From: Xiphias gladius
Taxonomy: Eukaryota > Chordata > Actinopteri > Istiophoriformes > Xiphiidae
Assembly (NCBI RefSeq): GCF_016859285.1
Contig: NC_053403.1
Coordinates: forward strand, 24,363,948 to 24,427,947
Reading direction: 5' to 3'
DNA: 64,000 bases
Shown here: piece after piece, positions 43,441-55,700 of the stretch
Layout of the letters: each line of letters opens with the position of its first letter
How positions within the stretch are numbered: position 1 is the stretch's first letter
Program-made: the position numbers and the translations under genes
Notes under the pieces: model-generated
What the model was told of the DNA's origin: nothing
Databases searched by the model: none
The model's input: the letters and a program-made list of their open reading frames with translations, nothing else

Positions 43441-45282
43441 CGTAGACCAGGACACAGAAAATAACTGGATGTGGTTTAGAGCAGCAGGAAATCGGTCAAC
43501 TCAGACAGCTGAGAGTGCATTCATGGCACCGGAAAGTGATTCAAGTTCAATGAGCTTTACAAAAATGATGGCGGCCTTAATCTACCTGTGCATTGTGTTA
43601 TTGCTCTGCAGGTATGAGGGTAACCCATTCAGACGGACACCTATTGCCCTGTTTGGGCATGTCTCTGGATGAGAAAGTTTAGCGAAGCAGCTGCGTGCTG
43701 CTCTTTATCACGAGTTGAGAAGTTAACAAGACACACATTTGCCAAACCGACAACTAAATCCTTTTCCATGAACCCACCCTTATAAAACTGACTGAAAATC
43801 ACAATTGTTAACATACCCACATCCATTAAAGAGCAGTATACAGCTGCTCCCCTAACCTTTCCAGTGGCAAGCATCTTGGGCTCTGGGAGACGGCCTAAAA
43901 CACAGGCGTCTGTCTTTAGACAGAGTGTAATGAGTGTCCCAGGCAGGAGCGGGGGGGCACCACAGGTGACACAGCGACAGACCAAGACTGGTCATAGGAA
44001 ACACTGCAATCTGAACACAAGTCTTTGGCAAGTGAAAATAGTAACATTGTAAGTAGGTAGGGACTGAGCTACAGTATCAGGAAATGCTGAACCATACATG
44101 ACCTAATGTAAGACATTATTTTTCTTGAAGCAACCTACTTTATTCTCAAAAGATGATGACTTATTCCTCTTTGTTCCCTCCTAATGAGCATCTGTACAGA
44201 ACGAGGACGTGAATTTTTCTGAATTTATCATGTTCATATATTAGAAACCATTTCACGTGTTATTATTTCATTTTGGCGTGCCTTTGAACATCTGGCCTTG
44301 GACATCGGGTGAAAATTTGCCTTTTTAAGATAACTTGAGCCCGTGTTCAGTTTCTTTATTCCCTATTAAATTCAGTATATTCAGTTTTTGGACATTTCGC
44401 AGGATAAAATTTACATGAACAAGTTGCTCTTGAGCAATCAACCTTTTTATTTATTTATATCTGACAGCCTCTTTCAGTCTGCATGGGGTTTGTAACAGAA
44501 GTGCAGTGTGGTCTGGACTGAGCGCATGATCTCAACCAACTTTAGAAAACAACCCCATAACACAAGGTGTTATTGGTTTGAGGAAATAGCCAGGAATTCC
44601 TCATCCTTGGAAAACCTGTAGACTATCAGATGGCCAAACCACTCCCCAGACGCTACGTCAGTAAATCAGCGGCATGACTAACCACAGGCAATCTGAAGAA
44701 TGCCCTGTGATATGTCCTAACAATGCGTACACCGTTTCATTGAGTTGAATGCGGATTGCAGGGACTCAACTTGTCATTAACCATTGGCAGACTCCTCAGC
44801 TAGGTAATTATCTAAGAGTGGAGTGGATTGAAGTAATGATGAAAGAAAGCAAATTAGCATATTTTCCAAAAATACTGAATTATTCCTTTAGGCTGTCTTG
44901 TGTTACAAGTCTCCTCGGCGATGGTTTTATGTGTGCAGCGGGAGCTGGTAAGTGAAGGAGTAATTGTCTTCTCTCGTGCCTAGGGGCAGGTGTCCCACCT
45001 CCTTTTCCTTATCTCAACTTTAAAGACCATAATTGTGCTCTTTGTTTGATCTTACACACTAAATCCAGAGCTTTTCACTCTGTAAAATGGAACGGTAAAA
45101 AAAAAAAAAAAACCTTTTCAGATAAATAATATCTTAGCACTTTCCAATAATTCTAAATCATTGTTCATGGAATCCTCACATGGGTTTACTGAGATAAAAT
45201 TCTCATGCTGAGATACTGCAGTTTCACTTGACTCAGCGGGATGATCTCGTTCTGTTCCATGTTGTTTGGAGTAAATATACAT

Positions 45283-45311
45283 GGTCCCACTATGGAACAC
45301 ATAGTGGGACC
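45283..45311. other. Perfect 12-bp inverted repeat with 5-base loop
   Basis: GGTCCCACTATG at 45283-45294 and CATAGTGGGACC at 45300-45311 are exact complements, with GAACA between them. It is intergenic and no element boundary is evident around it. Confidence 0.85.
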
Positions 45312-45997
45312 CTGTGGCTTTGATCTCATCAGCTTTAGATTAGGAACATGCAGGGCTTTGGCTAACACAGAACATACGTGTCATGTCCTCCATATTTTTC
45401 TCAACTTAAAGGCAGATTATATAATTAGAAAAAAAAAAACATGCAAAATATGTATTTTAGCAGCAGATTACAGTGTTTTAAGACTCAGCATATTGAAATG
45501 TGACCACTGTCAGTGAAAAAAATCAACACCGGGAGTTAATTCTTCCACATTTATCTACTTATTTATTTATTCATTTGTGGCTGTGGGGGTCTTGGACTAG
45601 AGACCGGAGGATTTCTACACTCCAGGCTATGGCCATGCTCACATGTCAGTCATTTCTAACTTTTTGAATGATTGATTATTGTGGATAATCACTTTGAAAT
45701 CATACTAATACTGTAAGTTGACGAATTGAACGTATACCATAGAGGTCAGCAATGACTTTCCAGTGTTTTTCAGCGGAACTTTTTCCCTTGTTGTCAAATC
45801 GGTTTTTTATTTTATTTTCTGTACTGCTGCCAACCAAGCAAATCTCAGTTCTCTCTTGTGTGACATGCCTTCACCACTGGAATTTTTATCATATGTGAAA
45901 TATCCAAAACCACAGGGACCTAAAAGTGAACAGTGTCATATCTAAAATGCTTTTTTTAAACTTTACTTCAAAACTGTCCAATAAATCACATAGCATC

Positions 45998-46440
45998 TAC
46001 AGTAAGGTACGTAAGTATTTAGACAGAGAGACAATTTTCATAATTTTTTCCTCTGTACACCACCACGATTGATCTGAAAGGAAGCCATCAAGATGTTATT
46101 AAGGTGTAGACTTTCAGATTTAATTCAAGGGGATTAACAAAAATATCACATCAACCCTTTGGGAATTACAGCCATTTTTATACATAGTACCTAAGTTGTC
46201 AGAAGCTCAAAAGTTATTGGACAAATGACTAACAATCAGTTTCATGGCCAGGTGTGGCCTGTTCCCTCAAAAAAGTTGTGGTTTTGGATAAACGTAAAGA
46301 AATACATTATCTCCGAAGCCACTGAACTTTTTCTGTATTATACCAGACCAGGATCTTTCCCAAACCTTAAACAAGTGCTGTGAGAGTCTAAGCAGAACCA
46401 TAACAAAAGGTCTGATAATGCTGGAGTCACTACAAGTGCA
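45998..46440. mobile_element. Non-coding Tc1/mariner-type repeat
   Basis: Begins TACAGTAAGGTACGTAAGTA and contains TTAATTCAAGGGGATTAACA and TTACAGCCATTTTTATACAT, hallmarks of an abundant fish element whose full copies read 'GTAAGTATTTGGACAGT...'. No transposase frame is visible. The right end is uncertain. Confidence 0.55.
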
Positions 46441-46454
46441 ATAAAAGGGTCACA

Positions 46455-46690
46455 AATATAAAGTTTCATCTTTCAAAAAAGCTCAGTAATTTCATAAAAC
46501 AGCCAGACACTGTAGTTTTTAGTAAAAGTTAACCAATTTTCAGGATTATTAAGGAGGATTAATACGTACAGTATTTGGTTCTCTAGAGAATATTTCTGGC
46601 AGGTGACCGTCCTGCTGCAAGAAATATGTGTGTGAGTTCATGGTAATGAAGGACCGTGTCACCCAGTACAAAGTTCTGGCTCATTGATGT
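46455..46690 (+). repeat. Interspersed repeat family B, copy 2
   Basis: Collinear with 118-390: CAGTAATTTCATAAAACAGC, CACTGTAGTTTTTAGTAAA, TGTGTGAGTTCATGGTAATG and GTGTCACCCAGTA. Immediately follows a Tc1-type repeat. Confidence 0.55.
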
Positions 46691-46739
46691 GTTCTTAATG
46701 AGGAGTGCAAACTTGTCCCCTTTTGGGGAAAACCACCGT

Positions 46740-46865
46740 GAGTTTTGAATTGGGGGGTATGTATAAAGTAGGATAAAACGGAAATACTCAAGTAAAGTAC
46801 AACTATCTTGTACATAAAGTGCAGTTCTTGAGTAAATTTACTTAGTTACTTTCCACCGCTGACAT
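46740..46865 (+). repeat. Partial AAGTAAAAGT-family repeat
   Basis: Contains GGAAATACTCAAGTAAAGTA and ACTTAGTTACTTTCCACCGC, the 3' half of the family. Confidence 0.6.
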
Positions 46866-49789
46866 TACGCATGATGTCGTTAAACATAACGCTTGTTACA
46901 GCAGCGTAGTCATGTCGCTTAAGAAGGGGACGAATGCCAAGCTCAGTGAAAACAACACAAGCTGAATTGAAATGACCTTGTGACATTCTTTCTTTTAGCT
47001 GTAGGGGTTGTGAAATCAATTTATAATTTAATAGTTCAAACAGCAGATGTAGTAGCTGTAAAAAAACACATTGGTCTTTGTCAGCTTTTTCATCCCTGAT
47101 GAGTTTGCATCCCTGTTAATGGTTTTCGGACACCAATGGAGCTCCATCGCACAGAGGAATAAGATATATCAGGCTTTGAATCCAAACACACAGTACTTAG
47201 TAATATACATTCATTGTTGGTTTGGGTCTTTTTATGGAATTTCTTGAGAATAAGAAAAACATCAAATGAAGTAACACCTTAACCCCATGAAATCCAAGGA
47301 GGACAGCACACACTTGCTTTTATATAGACTTCTTTATTTATACAGCATCAAGCTGAATCACAACTACAACTTATGGCTGAAGCCTTCATTAGGGAAAATG
47401 CGAGAGAATGCATTAAAAATTAAAAGTACACTTACCAAGCAGTTTATCGGGAACACCTGGCACGGAATCCATGCCATGAAGAACCGTGGCTGTTTTGGGA
47501 GCAAAGGTACGCCCTACCCAGTATCGGTATGGTGTTCCTAATAAAGTGCTGGGTACGTATACTTTTTTCTATAAACGTATGGAACCACTATAGGATCAAG
47601 TATGGCTTCCAGTTATGTTTTTATTCTTTTTTCTTAGGGAAGTTTGAAATCGATTAAATATACAACAGTCAATACATCACAAATCAAATCAAATGTATTT
47701 GTTCTTGTTATTGATTGTATTTACCTTTTACTTTCCTTATAGGTAGACTCAGTACTTTGACATAATGTTATTTTGTCTGGCAAATTATTTTATCAGTTTT
47801 GTGCAGATAACAGATGTAGTGTGTGTGGGTTGGGATTGTGGGAGAGACCTCTCGTTAATGTTATTATATCGACTGTTTTGTGTTATTTTTGGTTAAAGGT
47901 TGTTAATTTCTGGGTTTCTGTGTCTGAAGGTGCCCTTGAAAACAAGATAGTGCATCTCAAGGGGTTTATCCTCAATAAAAAATTTGAAATCAATGTCCTA
48001 GACAACAGCACTATTAAGAGACAGGCTCTAACTTCCCCTGTACCAAAACATTATCTAGAAAGTCTAGACTACTCTCTCATGGCGTTGAGAAAGTGAATTG
48101 TCGTGAGTGAGGGGGCAATCTGGATCTATTGCTTTCGAAACAGGGAGCATTTTGAAATTTACAAATTAAACACATTAGAACCGTTGGACTGAATGAAGAA
48201 TTAGACTTGAGGGGTTTTATACAAGCTAAGTTTAACTTTGATCATTCAGATTTGATACAATATGGTGAAAATTACATTGCAATTTGATTCATTGTTTGAT
48301 GGTTTGAATTATTCTGATATAAGCACAAGATGGTGCTACAATGCATGAAGCAAAAAACAGTAACAAGACAGATGACACAAATGATTACTATACGATGCAA
48401 TTTAGCTATAGGATGCTTGTTTGATATTGTCTATGAAAAGACCGAGTCCGTGTGCGGTCCTCCTCCCTCCGGCAACAAGAATAGATTTATCCTTTAATTG
48501 TGGCACCGGAGCGTTCGAATGTATTTCAATCAGGGCCTTTGACATAACATGTTCTATTGCTCACTTTTTACTGTATTTCCTGATGGGCAGTCTTGTTTTT
48601 ACCGTCTGCGTTCCTAAGTTCTGAGTTGCCTCTGCACCGAGTTGGCTGTATTTATGAAACTACTCTTTAACTCCAACCCTTTCCTGCTGTTTTTTTGAGT
48701 TGGGAATATAAACCCTTGCACAGGCTTTCATGCCTTGACTCACAGTATGAGACTTGAACGCTGGAGCCTCACACCTCATCAAAGAATGCCAAACATCAGC
48801 CCTCTCCAATTACCCCTGGGAGCTCCGTTCCAGTTTTGTGAATGGTTTTGATAGTGATATCCGCTTTAAGCCTACGTTGTAGTGTGAGGCTCACCCAAAG
48901 AAAGAAGGAGTCCCGTGTTCAAACTAAACTACAGCAGCTCAAGCCAAGAGATGACCTGATAAGGCAGAGAAATGAGAGCTAGTGATGATGGGAGAGAGTA
49001 TAGAGTAGTCAGGGACACTCTTAATCCCTCTCTGCTGTATTTATCTACTTCTATTGTGTCACTAGCTTAGACACTCACTCCCCCCACACTGCATCTCATG
49101 GTAGATGAATTACTGAATACCAGTCGGAATGTGCATGTCTTTAAACCAGTATTTCTGACTGAGAACAATTGAACAAGTTTGACAGCTGAAATAAAGGCCA
49201 TATGATACCTTTGTAGATTGTCAAAAGCAATGTAAATGTGAGACTTTTATGTCACTATAAACATGTTTTGCACAAATTCATAAAATTCCACTGACCTTGA
49301 CCTGTTTGTCTCAACCGAGAGATCGGCATAAACTCTTCATACAAAGTCAAAATGGGTTACTTAAGATAAATCTTATGAAAGTTTTGGAGAGAGAGAAGGC
49401 AGGGTGCAGCTCCGCCTGCAGCTCCTCCCACAGAGAGCAATCACCTCCCTCCTGCTTTTGTTCACTCCCATCATACAGGGGTTAAGTCACCCTCAGAGAG
49501 CTCCAAAGTTCACTATAGTTGCCCACAGGCTGATCTCACAGCGGAGCACAACACAGGTGTGCCTGCATCTGAGTGAGGACATTTTCTCTACCTGTTAATC
49601 ATCAGCCTGGCTGGGACATTAAATTCAGTCTTTTATCTCAGACATTTGACTGATACTTGGCTCTCTGCCTTTATCTGCTTGTGCATCTTTGGCAGCTCCA
49701 TTTTAGCAGCACTTTTGGACCTTCTGAATCAGACCTGATCAGTTACAGAGCAGCACATTTTAAGTGTTCATCTACAAAGTGCCAGAGAA

Positions 49790-52700
49790 ATGAATTTTGA
49801 TGAAATTCTCTGTCTTATTGGAGGCTTTGGGAAGTTCCAGAAGATCTTGTATGTATGGATCTGTCTACCTCAGATCTTTCTTGCATTCCACATGCTGGTC
49901 TCTGTCTTCACTGGGGCTGTTCCTCCTCATTTATGCCGCTCCACGTGGCCCACAATGGGTGCTCCAGCCTCTTCAAACTTCAGCCGTCTGACTTCACCCG
50001 ATGGCCAGCCTGAGGTGTCCTGCATCGTCCCCTTGAACCAGAGTGGTGCTATAACTCTTGACAATGGACACCCTAGTGGGAGCTGTCAAGGGGGCTGGGA
50101 GTATAGCACGGAGACCTTCCAAAGCACCATAGTAACAGAGGTGAGTTACTTAATTCAGGATTTGAATTTTTCTGAATATCTACATTTTCACCTGATGTGT
50201 TTAACATGAGGACTCCTTGCCGCTCAGGAAAATACAAAGGCTTAGGAGTTTTATTGCATTGGGCTCTGGCGATATCTGAGACAGGGTTAAACAGGGTGAA
50301 GGTTGAGAGTTAGACCCCTGCAGTGCAGGCATCTTCTAGGTCTTCCCACACACCCTGCCTTCCCCCTAGGTTTTGTAACACAGGACAACTGTGTTGTCGC
50401 TAGCAGGAGTGGTTACACAACCAATATGATGTGATTGGACAAAGCAGTGTCAAATGTGGCGACGTAACATGTCAGCTGCAGTGATCAGAGTAACCCGGGC
50501 TGAGGGCAAGAAATCTGTTGATTAATCAGACTCTGGAAGGTGGCCCCGCCTGCCCCTGTGGACTTTGATGGGACGATGCCTGGGGCTCTGTAACATTCCA
50601 GCTGCGAATAATATTAAAAATCTTAGTGGTATATACAGTAGCTGGCTCTCCAACACAGCAAGTTGCTTATGCACAGCCTCAAGGACAAAGAATTTCCAAA
50701 ATCTAGCCATGACATGACTTGCGCCGTTATTAAAACAAGACTAAATCTCTAAAGCCTCGGGAGAAGTCGTTAAATGCAGGAATGTTACTTAAACAACACA
50801 AAATAAAAGTGTCAGACCAAACAATCAGATGATTTGTTTATTCTTAGCACTATACGAGTACTGTGGCTTAAGAGAAAGGCCATGAAGTCATCAAAATCAA
50901 ACAGGTTTATCTCTTATGGAGCTTGAATGTTCTCAGGAATTTACCCATTGGTTTCTGATATTTCTCATATATAGGTGGAATTACTTTGGCGCTAGAAGAA
51001 AGGTTCAGGTAGCACCATCAAGAACTGCCTAGGGACAACAGATTAAAATTAGCCTATAGGGCTAACCCTGGCTCATTTAGGGTCTTTTTCTGTTGATTAA
51101 TGAGCACTGTCCCCTATCAAATAAATAGATATATAATTAAAATTAAATTAAAATTAAATCAAAATAAAATTAATTAAAACATCCTTAAGATTTAACCTGT
51201 GGCAAACCATGAATGTGTACCAATGATTACATTGAGATGCAATATCCAGTAATGTTTGAGATACCTAGGCCTAAGTGTTTGTCAAGGGGAACTGTGGGCA
51301 TAACCTGTCACCAAAGGAAAGGTCAGCGGATGTCACAGAAATGTTTAATCTTCATCCCCTGGGGACCACAAATATACATGCCATAATTCGTGGCAATCTG
51401 GCCAGTCGTTTTGAAGTTATGTCACTGTAGGTCTCGCCACTTTTGCCCCATTCTTAAACTCAGTGAGCAGGTAGACTTTCCAAAATGGAAACTGTTTTCA
51501 CCTAGTTTGTTGCCTTTGTTTCTTGCAGTGGGACCTAGTTTGTGACAGTGCCAGCCTGAACAACATGGGCTCCTCCATCTACATGTTTGGCCTCCTTGTT
51601 GGAGCAGTGGTGTTTGGGAGCTTAGCTGATAAGTAAGTCATCTATGTATCCTCAGAGCACCATTCAATGTATGATGTAACTCCAAACTCCTTGTTCCCTT
51701 GTTTTGTCTTGTGTTTCTAGAATTTTGCATTAGTACAAATTTTTAGGTTTTGTTTACGTGGAATGACCAAGTTGGGAAATGTCTCATCTCGTTCCAGGTA
51801 CGGTCGTAGGATCATCATCCTCATCAACCTGGCTATCCAGGCTGTATTTGGTGTCGGTGCTGCTTTCGCCCCTAATTTTTATGCCTACACTGCCCTTCGC
51901 TTTATGGTTGGAACATCCATCTCTGGTGTTATAATGAATGCATTTGTCCTAGGTCAGTGTGTTGTAGAAACTTTAAGCTTTTTCTGCCTAATTTCATGGT
52001 TTAGTTTAATTTAAAGTGTAAATTCACTCAATTTACTGTCACTGCCTGTTCATCCAGGCAGATTGGTTTGGTTTAAAGTTTGGTTTGGTTTTTGATCAGT
52101 GGTGTGTTTATTAAGCACATTGAGAAAATAAAGGCAGTCTTCTGTCAATTTAAAATGTTTGAGTGCTAAAACTGTATTTTGTACACTAAGATCGATGAAT
52201 AATCAGGATATATTGTGGTCTTAAAATTGGAGACTACAAATTTTTAACAGAAAGCATACATGGCAGCGTGGAGTCCAAAAGATGTAGGCCTTTACCAGGC
52301 TGGCAGGACTATCAAGTACATGCTACTGGATGCATTATGTGAAATTGTAGGGTCTAGCATTTTTAGACCAAAGGTAAGGGACTACAATTCAGGATATTTA
52401 ATGTGAAACACTAAATCTCTAGCGTATCCCCCTAATAATGAGCGTAATAATTGTGATTATCATTGGAGCCATAATTGTGAAGGCCCATGGCATTGAATTG
52501 ACAACAGTTTGAAATACTGTAAAATGTTGACAAAAATTGTATATTAGATGTTGATGTCGCATCCCAGTATGCACATACATATAATTTTGTTATTGTGTGT
52601 ACAGTCAGTATGCTTTGTAATCCCTGTCCTGTTAATGTCCCATACAGGTACAGAATGGACAGGACCTAAGCAGCGGATGCTGGCCGGTATAATCACTGAC

Positions 52701-55700
52701 TACTTCTTTGGTTTTGGCTACATCATGCTGGCCGGAGTGGCATACCTCATAAGAGACTGGCGTAAACTGCAGCTGGCTATTTCAGTACCTGGCTTCCTCT
52801 TCATCTTCTACATCTGGTGAGTGGGCAGCAGTGTGACCCAGATGACATGCAGTTTGAATGGTATGCCGAGAAAAAAAGACAAATAAAGGCTTTTCCAAAA
52901 GTTTCCAAAAATGACTTTGAGTTGTGTTGTGCTTGTGAAAGTCTGTGATAAGGGAAATCCCCTTTCATTCTCTGTGAGAAAATGTGAAACTAGTGCTCAT
53001 TGTCATGCATGTTTGGTGCCAAATACCTCTCATACCTTTGGTGTGACAGTACAGGAAAATGCACTGGCCCAAATTGACGAGTATCACTCTGTTTGTCTCC
53101 TCCTAAGGATCTTACCTATGATGCTCATTTTTACTTGTCAAACACAACTGACAAAATGAATAATGGCTGCATTCCATTCAGGGGATGTTCTTAGTTTAAC
53201 CTGCCCTTTTTCTTGCCATCAGAAGTCAATTTGCCTACAGTGTGAAAGTGTCCCCCTGCTGCACAATGGTTCAGGTACAGGTGTTTGTAAATAGGTTACC
53301 TGAGCAATTTGTCGTTACATTTTTAGGGTGTTGCCAAAGTCAGCTCGCTGGTTAATGGCCAATGACAGGAAAGAGGAAGCATGGGAGCTGATCCAGAAAG
53401 CAGCACAGATGAACGGGAAGCCCCTCACCAAAGATCTGGAGATGTGTCAGGTATGGCCGCAACACGTTTTTATTATTTACTAGTCTATGGCTATTTGCTT
53501 TTATTTAATCTTTACAAAATGCCAACAATAATAACAACTACCTGTTACACCCAAAACTGATATAAAATTGACCATTCACTGGGCCCTGTCCTCATTCTCA
53601 CACAGCACATATGCAAGTTTACAATGATAACGGTGGCAGATTTTCTATTGAAATTCTTAGCCAATGGGTCCTTAATTTCGTACACAGATAGACAAAGGCA
53701 ACTTCTTACCTGCGATTTTGCCAGCTGAAATGACAATAGTTGCTAGCAGATGTTAAAAGCTATAGCTAGCTAATTAGGCTAAAGTTAGCTTCAACATTTT
53801 TATTTCACGTTTACAGCTGACTAGTAATAAAACAAAAATCCTTTCAAAGGTATCTTAAATATGTACTTATATATGTATTTGGTGGCTACATACATGTCGG
53901 CCTCATATGCTAAATGACTGAGGCTAAATATGCATTTCTCAGCCAAAATGTCACTATTCTCATCTCTCTTTTAAGGATTCATGTAGAATTCATGAAGGTA
54001 AAGAAACAGCATTGTTCTTGTCATGCAGTGTAGAGCTTGTTAGTCCAGGTCTTATAATTATGATAAGGAAAAATGCTATACCAGACACATATTTTGTTCT
54101 AATGGAAACCCGTTTGGCTGCTTTGCTTACATACTTGTTGATATTTACATATTTACAAGAGAAATGCTTTTAGGATGAGGACTAAATCGTCTATTTGGAA
54201 AATATAAAGCTACAGTATCTCTGTTAATGTTGGCTGGGGTTGCTGCAGTGTTCCCCAAATTCAAAAACAGCAGGAAAACATTAGCCTAAACCAGTGTTGC
54301 CAACTGTTTTCAATGGAAAGTAGCTAAAGCCTGCTTTAAAAGTCGGCAGATGTCACTAGATCAAGTGCCTACTTATTCTGACTAGCAGCCAAAAATGGAA
54401 CAAAGACAGTCGAGTAAAATGTAATATTTGTCAACATGCAACCAAATCTGATTTTATATATATCATGATAAATGAATATCAAAATCATTATTTGTAGACC
54501 TCCTCATTGGTGGTGGTTCTCTTGCTCTAGTCACAGTGAGAGAGTAATACCTGTGTGACACAGGCACTCCAGAGTCAAACAGATGGCTCTGGCTATGTCT
54601 GAAGCAACCATTATTACTTTGCATAAATGTTTTGATCAATGGTAATCATTTAAACATGCAAAGTACTTAAACAGCACTGTGTCTCATTCACTCTATAAAC
54701 CTGTCTCCAAAGTCTCCCACTCACCGTCTTTCTCACTGCTTCACCAGGCCTATAAAATTGAAGGGAAACCAGAGGTGATGAAAAAACACTCATTCATAGA
54801 CCTTGTTCGAACCCCAAAAATGAGGAAGCAGTCCCTGATTGTTTTTTATCTCTGGTGAGTATGAGCAAAATATTACCTTCTCTTTACATCAGTTTCAGTA
54901 AGACTACAGAGTACATCCACATTGGTGTATGAACGTTTTCCTCTCTGTTTTGGCTTTTCAGCCATTCTAAGCCAGTGCCTTACACATTAAAAGTCTAGCT
55001 TTTCAGAAGAGTTTGTCGTAGTGGAAGATACGGCCCCACATTGTTGTGTAGGCAATGAAAACTGAGCTTTTGAAAAATGAAGACATAAGCCTGCCCACAC
55101 ATGGCTTGGGGCTATGTGGCAGCTGACTCAAGAAGACAAAGTTCTGTCAGCTCTAGACCTCTGTGACCACTCATTTCAAATGACAGCGTAGCCAATCCCG
55201 CGCAGGTGTTGTCATTATTTTTCAGTTGTCAGACGACTTTGAAACCTTTAAAAAATTGGATTTGATTGAAGGGCGAAGGCAGCAGCACAGGAGCTACTGT
55301 CCATCTTTATGAGTATTTGCAATCAAATTAGAATTTCTGCTCATTCAATTGTCAGACAATAGAAAAATTAGTAAATGAGACCATTTCAGTTTGACTGGAA
55401 ACAGACACTCAGCAAGGAAACCAACTGTAACTTTTTTTTTGTTGCTGTTTGCTGGATGAAATAGGACAAAAAGTTAGAGATTTAGTTGTTCTTAGAGTTT
55501 CATTGTGGACGAAGATACAGTATCTACCAAAAAGGCCTGCTAATGTGGGCACTACATTTTCACATGGAAGCCGTTCAGAGAGTTGTGCTCTGTTGTACAC
55601 ACAAAAGGGGACAGAATGAGCTGTGTCAGTGATGAAAAAATACAGCTGAGAGAGAAGTGCCAACCCAGCTTACTTTCTCACCTCTGCACAGCTGGCCAGT

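Larger units (their letters stand above)
39631..49789. other. ccn6-slc22 intergenic interval
   Basis: 10.2 kb between divergent 5' ends, with no supported gene. It holds a GA/G-rich ccn6 5' flank (39650-39740), the fish repeat at 40290-40960, a LINE endonuclease relic, repeats at 43310-43440, 45998-46440, 46455-46690 and 46740-46865, a perfect inverted repeat at 45283, and possible LINE-tail sequence near 47930-48000 (GCATCTCAAGGGGTTTATCC). The open frame at 47773-48096 matches nothing I recognise. Confidence 0.55.

Noticed and set aside
47773..48096. 107-codon frame in the intergenic interval as a new gene
   Set aside because: No recognisable motif. The sequence near its end resembles a LINE 3' tail, and there is no promoter or splice context.
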